This document shows, in pieces, positions 1 through 5,915 of a DNA stretch of 14,899 nt. Location: positions 1 through 14,899 of the forward strand of contig WFTH01000011.1 in assembly GCA_015485595.1 (NCBI GenBank), written 5' to 3'. A program made the position numbers and the translations under genes. The stretch's first letter is position 1. Each line of letters opens with the position of its first letter. The DNA comes from Candidatus Microgenomates bacterium. Its GTDB lineage: Bacteria; Patescibacteriota; Microgenomatia; UBA1400; PJMF01. The notes under the pieces are model-generated. The model made no database searches. It saw only the letters and a list, made by a program, of their open reading frames with translations, and had not been told where the DNA came from.

Positions 1-318
1 CTTTTCACCCCGGCGACGGTAAGCCTGCTCCTGACTTAAGGAGCTAAATCCCCCCTTCTTGCCAGCAATATTAGGCCAAAGCTGATCAAGTCGCTTAACC
101 AAAGAAACTTTAAATCGATCCTTGACCTGAAGCTTAGAAAGAGACTCAAGTACTTGGTGCACTACTTGTCCTAAAGCCAAAGCAGGGGTCATCAACTGGA
201 GCTTACGTCCAGTCTGAGGATCTTTGTAGACGTTTTTTAAGTAAAAAGCTCGAGGACAGGTTTGAAAGTCTTTTAGTCTCGAGTAAGAAATCCAAGTGGC
301 GTTAAACTTATCTGGCAT
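1..318 (-). CDS. PD-(D/E)XK-type (RecB/Cas4-like) nuclease, N-terminal part, cut by the window edge
   Basis: The frame is open from an ATG at 318 to the window edge, giving the first 106 residues. The N-terminus carries SYSRLKDFQTCPRAFYL (residues 11-27) and then a GQVVHQVLE segment (50-58). This S-x-S-x-L-x-x-F-x-x-CPR-x-FYL start followed by a G-x-x-x-H helix is typical of the PD-(D/E)XK nuclease superfamily related to RecB C-terminal and Cas4 domains (family knowledge). These enzymes cut DNA using Mg2+. The catalytic D-(D/E)-x-K residues would lie beyond the window, so activity cannot be judged. An extended -10 box sits only about 10 bases upstream of the ATG, so the mRNA may be nearly leaderless. 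The gene follows the 77-residue unknown protein on the same strand. Confidence is good for the superfamily and low for the exact role (repair nuclease or Cas4-like). Confidence 0.75.
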   Translation of the reverse strand, partial: MPDKFNATWISYSRLKDFQTCPRAFYLKNVYKDPQTGRKLQLMTPALALGQVVHQVLESLSKLQVKDRFKVSLVKRLDQLWPNIAGKKGGFSSLSQEQAYRRRGEK

Positions 319-327
319 AAGCAGGTC

Positions 328-356
328 ATTATAGCACGTAACTAAAGTGGTCTTAA
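328..356 (-). promoter_or_regulatory. Extended -10 promoter for the nuclease gene
   Basis: On the minus strand TGCTATAAT (328-336) is a perfect extended -10 box. A TTAAGA element (351-356) matches four of six bases of TTGACA at a 17-base spacing. The predicted start of transcription is about 321-322, three or four bases before the ATG at 318, which leaves no room for a Shine-Dalgarno sequence. The -35 element lies inside the 3' end of the upstream 77-codon gene. Confidence 0.6.
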
Positions 357-575
357 CCTCTCTCTCAAGCCTTTTAATGTTGGCGAGTCTTGACCGGTTG
401 GTGGGGGTAAAAGATCAAGCAACTGCTCCTGCTCGTCTTGGCTAAAAAGTTGAGCCTGACCCGTGTTTATAACGCCTTCCAGCTTTTGCTTAAGCAATTC
501 TGGCAGATCCGCTTGAGTTAATTCAAGCAACAAGGCTGCCTCCGTCGGAGTTAGATCAAGTACGTTCCTTTGCAT
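342..575 (-). CDS. Hypothetical protein, 77 residues
   Basis: I do not recognise this small protein. It is acidic to neutral, rich in Leu, Gln and Glu, and looks mostly helical: residues 9-56 alternate leucines with polar residues and include repeated L-P-E-L-L and Q-E-Q-L-L-D-L-L type segments. A Pro-rich turn follows at about 56-60, then a basic tail ending LRERLRPL. No signal peptide, membrane segment or cysteine is present. It starts 28 bases after the gpmI stop on the same strand and could be co-transcribed with gpmI. No convincing Shine-Dalgarno sequence precedes the ATG at 575. The frame overlaps the promoter of the next gene at its 3' end. A real small gene is likelier than a chance frame because it fills the gap between two coding regions on the same strand, but evidence for function is absent. 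Confidence 0.5.
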   Translation of the reverse strand: MQRNVLDLTPTEAALLLELTQADLPELLKQKLEGVINTGQAQLFSQDEQEQLLDLLPPPTGQDSPTLKGLRERLRPL

Positions 576-582
576 AAAAATC

Positions 583-597
583 TTTTAGACTCTAAAA
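583..597. repeat. 15-bp near-operator palindrome between gpmI and the 77-residue gene
   Basis: TTTTAGA-C-TCTAAAA is a perfect 7-bp palindrome around one central base. It lies between the gpmI stop (604-606) and the next ATG (575). The single-base centre fits a DNA-binding site better than an RNA hairpin. Its TCTAAAA half matches the heptamer unit seen at 13018-13045, but this may be chance in AT-rich DNA. Confidence 0.4.
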
Positions 598-603
598 AGC
601 AGG

Positions 604-2331
604 CTAATCTAGGATAAACAGATTCCTGCCGGTCATCCCCTCCGGTTTGGGCAGACCCATGAGATGAAGCATGGTTGGAATGATGTCTGCTAAGATGCCG
701 GTGGGCAAAACTTTGGGCTTACCTTGATACTTTTTATCCACAATAATAAACGGAACCGGAAAAGTCGAGTGCTTAGTGTCTGGCTCACCGGTCTTCATGT
801 CGATCATCTCCTCCACGTTACCATGATCGGCGGTAATCAACAAGCGCCCCCCCTTAGCCAAGACTACCTGCTCGATTCGACCCACCATCTTATCCACTAC
901 CTCGCAAGCCTTGATCCCGGCCTTTAAATCGCCGGTGTGTCCGACCATATCGCCGTTACAGATGTTGCAGATGATCACGTCATAAGCCTGATGCTCAAGT
1001 TGTTCAACCAAGTAGTCGGTAATCTCAACCGCATCCATCTCCGGCACTTGCGCATAAGAACGAGCCCCCTTTGATGGAAAGATGACCCAATCCTCACCGG
1101 GATGACCGTCGTTTGTTTGACCGTTCATGTAGTAGGTGACCATTCTTTCTTTCTCGGTCTCGGTTAAACGTAGTTGTCTTAGGCCGTACTTGGAAAGTGC
1201 TTTGCCGATGTTTTCACGAATTCTCAGTTTCGGAAAGACAACATCTACCGGCAGATTTTTTTCGTACTCGGTCATGGTGGTGAAATAAAGATTCTTTAAC
1301 ACCTTCTCCCGTTTAAAAGTGGGCACAAACTCAGCTTTCTGAATACTGGTGTGGTGATACTTTTCATAGTAAGGGTCGTAATCTTCTCCGGCATAACCGG
1401 CTTCGAAATCGGGCAGAACAAAAGCACGAGTTAGCTCTCTAGGGCGATCTACTCGAAAGTTAAAAAAGATAACTCCGTCTCCATCCTTGATCGTACGTGG
1501 CTTACCTTCGTGATCACAGATGTTGGTCGGTTCAATATACTCATCGGTAATTCCTTGAGCGTACTGCTCCTCCATCACCTTGACCGGGTCGGGGGCGCAA
1601 CGATCTTGTCCGAGAGTTAAGGCGTCGTAAGCCTTTTGAATTCTGTCCCACTTTTTATCTCGATCCATAGCATAAAACCGCCCCATCACACTTGCAATCT
1701 CCCCCACACCTATCTGAGACATCTTGTCTTTCAGTCGTTTGACGTAGTTAATCCCTGAGGTAGGTGGTGAGTCGCGTCCATCGGTAAAGACATGAACGTA
1801 AACCCGTTTTAAATCATGTTCCTTAGCCAAAGACAAAAGAGCGTAAAGATGCTCAACACTAGAGTGAACAAAACCACTCCCCACCAAACCCATAAGGTGA
1901 AGAGCTGACTGGTTTTTTTTGACATGGTCAAACGTGTTTAAGATCGCTTGATTGGTAGCAAAAGAACCATCAGCTATGGCGGCATTGATCCGAGGCAGAT
2001 CTTGAAAGATGATACTGCCTGACCCAATGTTCATATGACCGGTTTCTGAATTACCCTCAACTCCTTTGGGTAGGCCGACTGCCTCACCAGAGGCCTCAAG
2101 CTGAGTATGAGGATAGGAGATTAAAAGCCTGTCCATGTTTGGAGTCTTAGCTAGTCTGACCGCGTTTCCCGGATAGTCAGGTCCAACTCCCCAGCCATCT
2201 AGAATCAAAAGCACGGTCGGCACCTTTTGATAACCCTCCGGTAAGGGGGTGTTCATACCAGCTGCTAAGGCTGGATGCCTAGCAATCTTAGGTTGAATCT
2301 GAGATTGATCAGCTTGAGGAATATCTGACAT
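604..2331 (-). CDS. gpmI: 2,3-bisphosphoglycerate-independent phosphoglycerate mutase
   Basis: This enzyme interconverts 3-phosphoglycerate and 2-phosphoglycerate in cytoplasmic glycolysis and gluconeogenesis through a phosphoserine intermediate, using Mn2+ (family knowledge). The sequence shows the alkaline-phosphatase-like metal site LLILDGWG (residues 41-48, D45), the nucleophile motif GNSETGH (93-99, S95), VFTDGRDSPPTSG, the substrate-binding FFNFRVDRPRELTRAF, NGDMVGHTGD and ITADHGNVEEM. At 575 residues it is longer than the usual 505-520. About 35 residues are added at the N-terminus before the metal motif, and the middle part around FEAGYAGEDYDPYYEKYHH is also extended. The usual N-P-D-M-V-G-H reads N-G-D-M-V-G-H. 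An AGGA box (2339-2342) seven bases before the ATG at 2331 supports this start. A start at the internal Met26 would give a more normal length and cannot be excluded. Confidence 0.96.
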   Translation of the reverse strand: MSDIPQADQSQIQPKIARHPALAAGMNTPLPEGYQKVPTVLLILDGWGVGPDYPGNAVRLAKTPNMDRLLISYPHTQLEASGEAVGLPKGVEGNSETGHMNIGSGSIIFQDLPRINAAIADGSFATNQAILNTFDHVKKNQSALHLMGLVGSGFVHSSVEHLYALLSLAKEHDLKRVYVHVFTDGRDSPPTSGINYVKRLKDKMSQIGVGEIASVMGRFYAMDRDKKWDRIQKAYDALTLGQDRCAPDPVKVMEEQYAQGITDEYIEPTNICDHEGKPRTIKDGDGVIFFNFRVDRPRELTRAFVLPDFEAGYAGEDYDPYYEKYHHTSIQKAEFVPTFKREKVLKNLYFTTMTEYEKNLPVDVVFPKLRIRENIGKALSKYGLRQLRLTETEKERMVTYYMNGQTNDGHPGEDWVIFPSKGARSYAQVPEMDAVEITDYLVEQLEHQAYDVIICNICNGDMVGHTGDLKAGIKACEVVDKMVGRIEQVVLAKGGRLLITADHGNVEEMIDMKTGEPDTKHSTFPVPFIIVDKKYQGKPKVLPTGILADIIPTMLHLMGLPKPEGMTGRNLFILD

Positions 2332-2351
2332 ACTCTAATCCTACTACAGAT

Positions 2352-2380
2352 TTGACAAATAAGTAAACTTCCTTTACCAT
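2352..2380 (+). promoter_or_regulatory. Sigma-70-type promoter of the RHH-nucleotidyltransferase gene
   Basis: A perfect -35 TTGACA (2352-2357) is followed after 17 bases by TACCAT (2375-2380), four of six matches to TATAAT. The predicted start is about 2387, leaving a leader of roughly 34 bases before the ATG at 2421. No clear Shine-Dalgarno sequence is seen in that leader. The region also has to serve divergent gpmI, for which I see only weak elements. Confidence 0.6.
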
Positions 2381-2401
2381 AAAGTATGACAAAGTATGAC
2401 A
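2381..2401 (+). repeat. Perfect tandem decamer repeat over the predicted transcription start
   Basis: AAAGTATGAC occurs twice head-to-tail (2381-2390 and 2391-2400), and the following A extends the match to 11 bases. It begins immediately after the -10 box and covers the predicted start. A 10-base spacing places both copies on the same face of the helix. Ribbon-helix-helix repressors commonly bind short tandem or inverted repeats cooperatively (family knowledge), and the gene just downstream encodes an RHH domain. A role as its own operator is inferred. Confidence 0.6.
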
Positions 2402-2420
2402 CCCTTTATTTGAGTTTTGC

Positions 2421-3233
2421 ATGAGAAGACGCTCCCGTGTCACCATTACTCTGGACAATCAGCTTCTTAAAAAGCTTGATCAGTTAATGATCAAAAAAAA
2501 TATCGCCAATCGATCTCAAGTGATCGAGACTCTTCTAAATCAAAGCCTTAAACCTCAAGTTAACACCGCCGTGGTTCTGGCTGGAGGAAGCTTAAATAAA
2601 GGCAAGATACTTCTAAAAAAGGTTAACGATCAATACTTGTTCAGCATCATGCTCGAACACCTGAAGGAACATGGCATCGACAAGATTATCATTACTACTA
2701 CGGATGAGATTAAACCAATTCTGGAAGAAAGATTTGGAGACGGCAGCGCTTTTGAGCTTGATCTTATCTATGTAACCGAGACCAAACCTCTAGGTACTGC
2801 TGGCGCCTTAAAGAATATCGACTACTTGCTAGGCAGCAAGCCGTTTCTGGTTGTTCATGGAGATGTCTTGACCGATCTTAACCTGCATGACTTCTTTGAG
2901 TTTCATGTAAAAGAAGGGGTAGAGATAACCATTGGAGTCAAGCCACGCATGGGAGAAAAAAAGTATGGTCAGGTCTTTTTACAAGGAAACAAGATTATCA
3001 GATTTCTTAAAGACGGTACAAACGAGGGTATCAGCATCGTTAACACCGGACTTTACGTGATCAATCCAAGAGTTCTAAAACGTTTCCCGGCCAACTCGCA
3101 GGTCTTTTTGGAAACCGACGTCTTTCCCAGATTAGCAACTGAAGGTAAACTGGCCGCCTTTATCTTTCAGGGGCTTTGGTTTGACATCTCCAGTCGCGAC
3201 TCGCTGATGGAGGCTTTGTCGCGTTGGCGTTAA
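2421..3233 (+). CDS. Ribbon-helix-helix domain fused to a degenerate sugar-phosphate nucleotidyltransferase-like domain
   Basis: Residues 1-44 read as a classic RHH (CopG/Arc-like) domain: basic MRRRSR, strand VTITLD, helix NQLLKKLDQLMIKKN and helix NRSQVIETLLNQSL. Residues 48-270 match the nucleotidyltransferase fold of glucose-1-phosphate thymidylyltransferase and mannose-1-phosphate guanylyltransferase: AVVLAGG (50-56), KPLGTAGAL (122-130), VVHGDVLTD (144-152, metal-site Asp equivalent), SIVNTGLYV and GLWFDIS (251-257). The signature loop G-x-G-T-R-x-x-P is missing. After LAGG the sequence runs SLNKGKILLKK and the loop is about ten residues shorter than usual, so catalysis is doubtful. A tandem repeat at its promoter suggests autoregulation. 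The stop codon overlaps the stop of the convergent zip gene. It could be a DNA-binding sugar or nucleotide sensor, or a divergent enzyme. Family assignment is firm, function is not. Confidence 0.88.
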   Translation: MRRRSRVTITLDNQLLKKLDQLMIKKNIANRSQVIETLLNQSLKPQVNTAVVLAGGSLNKGKILLKKVNDQYLFSIMLEHLKEHGIDKIIITTTDEIKPILEERFGDGSAFELDLIYVTETKPLGTAGALKNIDYLLGSKPFLVVHGDVLTDLNLHDFFEFHVKEGVEITIGVKPRMGEKKYGQVFLQGNKIIRFLKDGTNEGISIVNTGLYVINPRVLKRFPANSQVFLETDVFPRLATEGKLAAFIFQGLWFDISSRDSLMEALSRWR

Positions 3234-3976
3234 AGCCACCACATCAACCCTAACCCCAAAACAAACACCACTAAAAGAGTCACCGTCTGACTTGTCTTGA
3301 CCCGATGTTTAATGTCGGGAACTAGATCAGAAGCCGCGATGTAAAGAAAGCCGCCGGCGGTTAGCGGTAAAAGGTAAAGATTAAACAAGCTTCCAGACAG
3401 GAAAAAGTAACCTACCAAAGCACCCGCCAAAGCGCTCCAAGCCGTCAAGAAGTTAAGTAAGAGAGCCTTGGTAGAAGAAAATCCTGCATGAAGTAAGACG
3501 CCAAAATCTCCCAGTTCTTGAGGAATCTCGTGTAAGGCAACCGCTATAGCGGTACTAACCCCTAAAACCGGACTGGTTAAAAAAGCGGCCGCGATCACCA
3601 GTCCATCAATAAAGTTATGTAGTAGATCAGCCACAAGATTAAGATAGCCTACACTAAAACGATGTGCTGGGTGACTACATCCTGCGGAAACCTCTTCTTG
3701 CTGACAGTGATGCCAATGTAACAAACGCTCTAAAACAAAAAAAACCAAGAAACCGACAATCGTCATCAACCCGACCAGTCTCGGCTCAAGCTCGGTCAAG
3801 CTTTCCGGTAAAAGATGAAAGAATGCTCCTCCCATCATGGTACCAGCTGCCAAAGAAATAAGCAGTAGATTAACCTCGGCCAGACGCTTCTGACTCAACA
3901 CCAAAACTAAAACTCCCACCAAAGAAAGCGAGCTTACTAACAAACTGGCAATAACTATCTGAACCAAGACCGGCAT
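3230..3976 (-). CDS. ZIP-family divalent metal transporter
   Basis: This is a polytopic inner-membrane protein of 248 residues, a usual length for bacterial ZIP proteins, which move Zn2+ or Fe2+ into the cytoplasm (family knowledge). Hydrophobic segments lie near residues 5-27, 35-58, 66-84, 111-134, 138-160, 170-192, 198-218 and 230-247. The metal pathway motifs are clear: HNFIDG (120-125) in the fourth segment and HEIPQELGD (149-157) in the fifth. The loop between segments three and four is rich in possible ligands (HWHHCQQEE and CSHPAH, residues 87-105), as in many ZIP proteins. An AAGGA box lies nine bases before the ATG. It follows the DUF5684 gene by 39 bases and may share its transcript. 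Its stop overlaps the convergent stop by four bases, within TTAA. Substrate cannot be read from sequence. Confidence 0.92.
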   Translation of the reverse strand: MPVLVQIVIASLLVSSLSLVGVLVLVLSQKRLAEVNLLLISLAAGTMMGGAFFHLLPESLTELEPRLVGLMTIVGFLVFFVLERLLHWHHCQQEEVSAGCSHPAHRFSVGYLNLVADLLHNFIDGLVIAAAFLTSPVLGVSTAIAVALHEIPQELGDFGVLLHAGFSSTKALLLNFLTAWSALAGALVGYFFLSGSLFNLYLLPLTAGGFLYIAASDLVPDIKHRVKTSQTVTLLVVFVLGLGLMWWL

Positions 3977-4015
3977 TAAGACAGATCCTTAAAAAACTCT
4001 AAGCTAAACACAACC

Positions 4016-4474
4016 TTACTCAGCCTTAACTTGAGCCGGTTGGTACGAAGAACTACCAAAACCTAAGATAGGCCAGAAAATAACTGGCAGAAAGATCAAG
4101 CCTAGAGTAAAGCCTACACCATGACCAAAAACCTGACTGATCTTGTGAGTAATTAAGATAATTGCTATCAGGTTAACAAATGGCACAAAAAAGGCCAACA
4201 TCCACCAAGCAGACATGCCGGCAATCTTAACCATGATATAAAGATTATAAAAAGGAACTAAGGCTGCCCAACCTGGTTTGCCGGCTTTGGTAAACACTTT
4301 CCACTGAGCGGCGATCATCACTACCATAACTATGGCATAGAAAGCCATCCAGAAACCCATCATCGCTCCCATGAACGCAGCAGAGCCTTGGTTAACTCCT
4401 TCGTAGGTCATCTCTTGATACATGTTTTGGTATGCCTCTGGCATTCCGGTTAGATCAACGGTTTCAGGTTGCAT
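4016..4474 (-). CDS. DUF5684-type small membrane protein
   Basis: A 152-residue membrane protein with hydrophobic segments at about 35-57, 70-84, 88-108 and 118-138. The segment KAGKPGWAALVPFYNLY (64-80) is the hallmark of the DUF5684 family (sometimes mislabelled signal peptidase I), which is common in Patescibacteria and Bacteroidetes (family knowledge). No Ser/Lys protease dyad is visible. The N-terminal 30 residues are polar and probably exposed. Function is unknown. A strong AAAGGAGG Shine-Dalgarno sequence (4481-4488) lies six bases before the ATG, and a good promoter lies upstream, so expression is likely high. Next downstream is the ZIP transporter, 39 bases away, suggesting a two-gene unit. 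Confidence 0.82.
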   Translation of the reverse strand: MQPETVDLTGMPEAYQNMYQEMTYEGVNQGSAAFMGAMMGFWMAFYAIVMVVMIAAQWKVFTKAGKPGWAALVPFYNLYIMVKIAGMSAWWMLAFFVPFVNLIAIILITHKISQVFGHGVGFTLGLIFLPVIFWPILGFGSSSYQPAQVKAE

Positions 4475-4480
4475 ATACTA

Positions 4481-4511
4481 CCTCCTTTCTAGCCAAAAAA
4501 AATAGTTGGCT
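4481..4511 (-). promoter_or_regulatory. Leader hairpin and strong Shine-Dalgarno of the DUF5684 gene
   Basis: On the minus strand AGCCAA and TTGGCT (4506-4511 and 4491-4496) can pair around a nine-base U-rich loop. AAAGGAGG (4481-4488) follows at once. The hairpin leaves the ribosome site free and may protect the 5' end or tune translation. This is inference from the base pairing only. Confidence 0.45.
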
Positions 4512-4525
4512 AATGCTTTTGTTTC

Positions 4526-4554
4526 ATTTTATGACTAAAGTGAGAAAATCACAA
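4526..4554 (-). promoter_or_regulatory. Sigma-70-type promoter of the DUF5684-zip unit
   Basis: On the minus strand TTGTGA (4549-4554, four of six) is separated by exactly 17 bases from TAAAAT (4526-4531, five of six). The predicted start is near 4519, giving a leader of about 45 bases that holds a short hairpin and the Shine-Dalgarno sequence. Confidence 0.6.
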
Positions 4555-4559
4555 GACCG

Positions 4560-4598
4560 AAGCATCAAACTCCTCATTGCTTCATGAGTTTGATGCTT
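4560..4598. repeat. Perfect 13-bp inverted repeat in the LytR-CpsA-Psr promoter region
   Basis: AAGCATCAAACTC (4560-4572) is matched exactly by its reverse complement GAGTTTGATGCTT (4586-4598) with a 13-base spacer. There is no T-run on either strand, so it is not a standard terminator. The right arm abuts the predicted -10 box (4600-4605) and the spacer holds the candidate -35, so an operator for a dimeric regulator is more plausible. Confidence 0.75.
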
Positions 4599-4605
4599 AT
4601 AAAAT
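4577..4605 (+). promoter_or_regulatory. Candidate promoter of the LytR-CpsA-Psr gene
   Basis: TAAAAT (4600-4605, five of six) follows a weak TTGCTT (4577-4582) after 17 bases. The predicted start is about 4611-4612, about five bases before the ATG at 4617, and no Shine-Dalgarno sequence is present, so the message may be almost leaderless. The core promoter overlaps the 13-bp inverted repeat. Confidence 0.45.
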
Positions 4606-4616
4606 AAGTCTTCCGC

Positions 4617-5822
4617 ATGAAAAAAAAACTCAAAAAAATCTTCGCTCAAGTCAACTTAGGTCCCAGGATAAAACTTGTTTATCTGGCCTTAGTTGGCGGA
4701 ACAGCACTCTTTATTCTTGGTGGCATTGGAGCTTTCATGGTTAAACAACAACTTAGCTCGTCCAATTCACACCAAATCTCAACCACTACTCCTACTCCCA
4801 CACCTACACCCATCCCCGCAGAAGCCTTTCTGCTCCTGGGTTATGGTGGGGAAAACCACGATGGTGGCAAGCTTACCGACACCATGATCGAGATCTATGT
4901 TCAACCAGAAAAAAAGCAGGTAACCTTGATCTCTATCCCTAGAGATCTGTGGGTGAAGATCCCAGGCACAGAAGAGTTTGCCAAGATTAACTACGCCTAT
5001 GCGGCTAAAGGTTTAAAAGGAGCCAAGCAAGCCGTGACAGAGGTGACCGGTATTAAACCAAGCTACGCAGCCGCTATTGACTTTGCCGGTTTTATTAAGC
5101 TTTTAAAAGAGTTTGAGCCGATTAAAGTTCAGGTTCCTTATAGCTTTACCGACTACTTTTATCCTATTGAGGGTAAAGAAAAAGACACCTGTGGCCTATC
5201 TGAAGCGGAAGTTGCTGCCTTAACCCAAAAGTACTCTGATTTTGAACTGGAAAAACAGTTTCCTTGTCGTTACGAGACAATCAGTTTCTCAGCTGGAGAA
5301 ACTCAGATGACAGCTGAAGAAGCGCTTAAGTTCGTTCGCAGTCGCCACGGAAATGATGGTAAGGGTGATTTTGGTCGAAGTCAAAGACAGCAAGCTTTAA
5401 TTATCGCCTTAAAAAACAAGTTGCTCTCGCCGGATATGTGGATTAAGCTGCCAGGCCTAACCAAAGAAGCGCTTAAACTCATAGATACGGACATTAATTC
5501 AGAGGCTATTCTTAGTTATATCAAACTGGCAAGAAATCTAGGAGATGTAGCTCGGTGGCGGTTTAATACCATCGTTTTAGACGACACCAACGTCTTGATT
5601 AACGATCGAGCGAGAAATGGCGCTTTTATTTTAAAACCTCGATCAAATCCTTCGGCTAATCTTGAACTCAAAAAACTCTTGAGCGACTCGCAAGTTCAAC
5701 CAAGCCTTAAAAGCCAGGCTAACAAAGACCCCTTTTTCGAAATAAAAGAGTTTATCCATCTTAATCTAGCCATCTTTGACCTGCCAAGAGAAGCAAGCGT
5801 CTCAGCTCAAAACAAACCTTAA
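4617..5822 (+). CDS. LytR-CpsA-Psr (LCP) family envelope protein
   Basis: LCP proteins transfer lipid-linked glycopolymers onto peptidoglycan or other envelope acceptors outside the membrane (family knowledge). This 401-residue protein has a short basic cytoplasmic start, one membrane segment (about 19-42), a Thr/Pro linker with TPTPTPTP (58-65), and an LCP domain from about 69. Key motifs are GKLTDTM (84-90), ISIPRD (105-110, R109 and D110) and RSRHGNDGKGDFGRSQRQQ (241-259, R241, R243, R254 and R257), where the conserved arginines and acidic residues bind the polyprenyl pyrophosphate substrate. Within the domain an insert at about 182-220 carries the only two cysteines, C192 and C217, which may form a disulfide. 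The C-terminal region (about 310-370) resembles the frequent LytR C-terminal extension. No Shine-Dalgarno sequence is present. The DsbA-like gene follows 93 bases later. Confidence 0.93.
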   Translation: MKKKLKKIFAQVNLGPRIKLVYLALVGGTALFILGGIGAFMVKQQLSSSNSHQISTTTPTPTPTPIPAEAFLLLGYGGENHDGGKLTDTMIEIYVQPEKKQVTLISIPRDLWVKIPGTEEFAKINYAYAAKGLKGAKQAVTEVTGIKPSYAAAIDFAGFIKLLKEFEPIKVQVPYSFTDYFYPIEGKEKDTCGLSEAEVAALTQKYSDFELEKQFPCRYETISFSAGETQMTAEEALKFVRSRHGNDGKGDFGRSQRQQALIIALKNKLLSPDMWIKLPGLTKEALKLIDTDINSEAILSYIKLARNLGDVARWRFNTIVLDDTNVLINDRARNGAFILKPRSNPSANLELKKLLSDSQVQPSLKSQANKDPFFEIKEFIHLNLAIFDLPREASVSAQNKP

Positions 5823-5834
5823 AATCCCAACTCC

Positions 5835-5875
5835 CACTAGACAGTCTCGATTTTTTTCGTTAACCTAGTGAGACT
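5835..5875 (+). repeat. Interlocking inverted repeats between the LCP and dsbA-like genes
   Basis: CACTAG (5835-5840) pairs with CTAGTG (5865-5870), and AGTCTC (5843-5848) pairs with GAGACT (5870-5875). The order A-B-A'-B' allows two exclusive hairpins or a pseudoknot. A run of seven T (5851-5857) lies between, which is the wrong place for a simple terminator. Significance is uncertain. Confidence 0.35.
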
Positions 5876-5881
5876 TATAAA
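5876..5881 (+). promoter_or_regulatory. Possible -10 box for the dsbA-like gene
   Basis: TATAAA (five of six) sits 34 bases before the ATG at 5916. No convincing -35 element is found at 16-18 bases, so the gene may instead be read through from the LCP gene. Confidence 0.3.
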
Positions 5882-5915
5882 TTAGTTTACCTACTATTAA
5901 AAAGAAAGGAGAGGT

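Noticed and set aside
734..742. Exact DnaA-box-like TTATCCACA, with a one-mismatch copy at 890-898
   Set aside because: Both lie inside gpmI and encode V-D-K in conserved protein sequence. There is no AT-rich unwinding region, box cluster or dnaA/dnaN nearby, so an origin is not supported.
724..927. Open frame on the plus strand opposite gpmI
   Set aside because: It is antisense to strongly conserved gpmI codons, has no ribosome site, and its translation has no recognisable features.
2338..2367. TTTACT-18-TAGGAT as the gpmI promoter
   Set aside because: Both elements are weak and the -10 overlaps the AGGA ribosome site, which could not be transcribed from such a start. The gpmI promoter remains unlocated.
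3230..3233. Four-base overlap of convergent stop codons as a regulatory device
   Set aside because: Overlap in TTAA is a common result of genome compaction and needs no special explanation.
4560..4598. Intrinsic terminator
   Set aside because: The stem is strong but no T-run follows on either strand, and it lies between divergent genes where no terminator is needed.
4786..4817. TP-rich microsatellite-like DNA in the LCP gene
   Set aside because: It encodes the flexible Thr/Pro linker common after membrane anchors. There is no sign of a phase-variable frame because the repeat unit is six bases.
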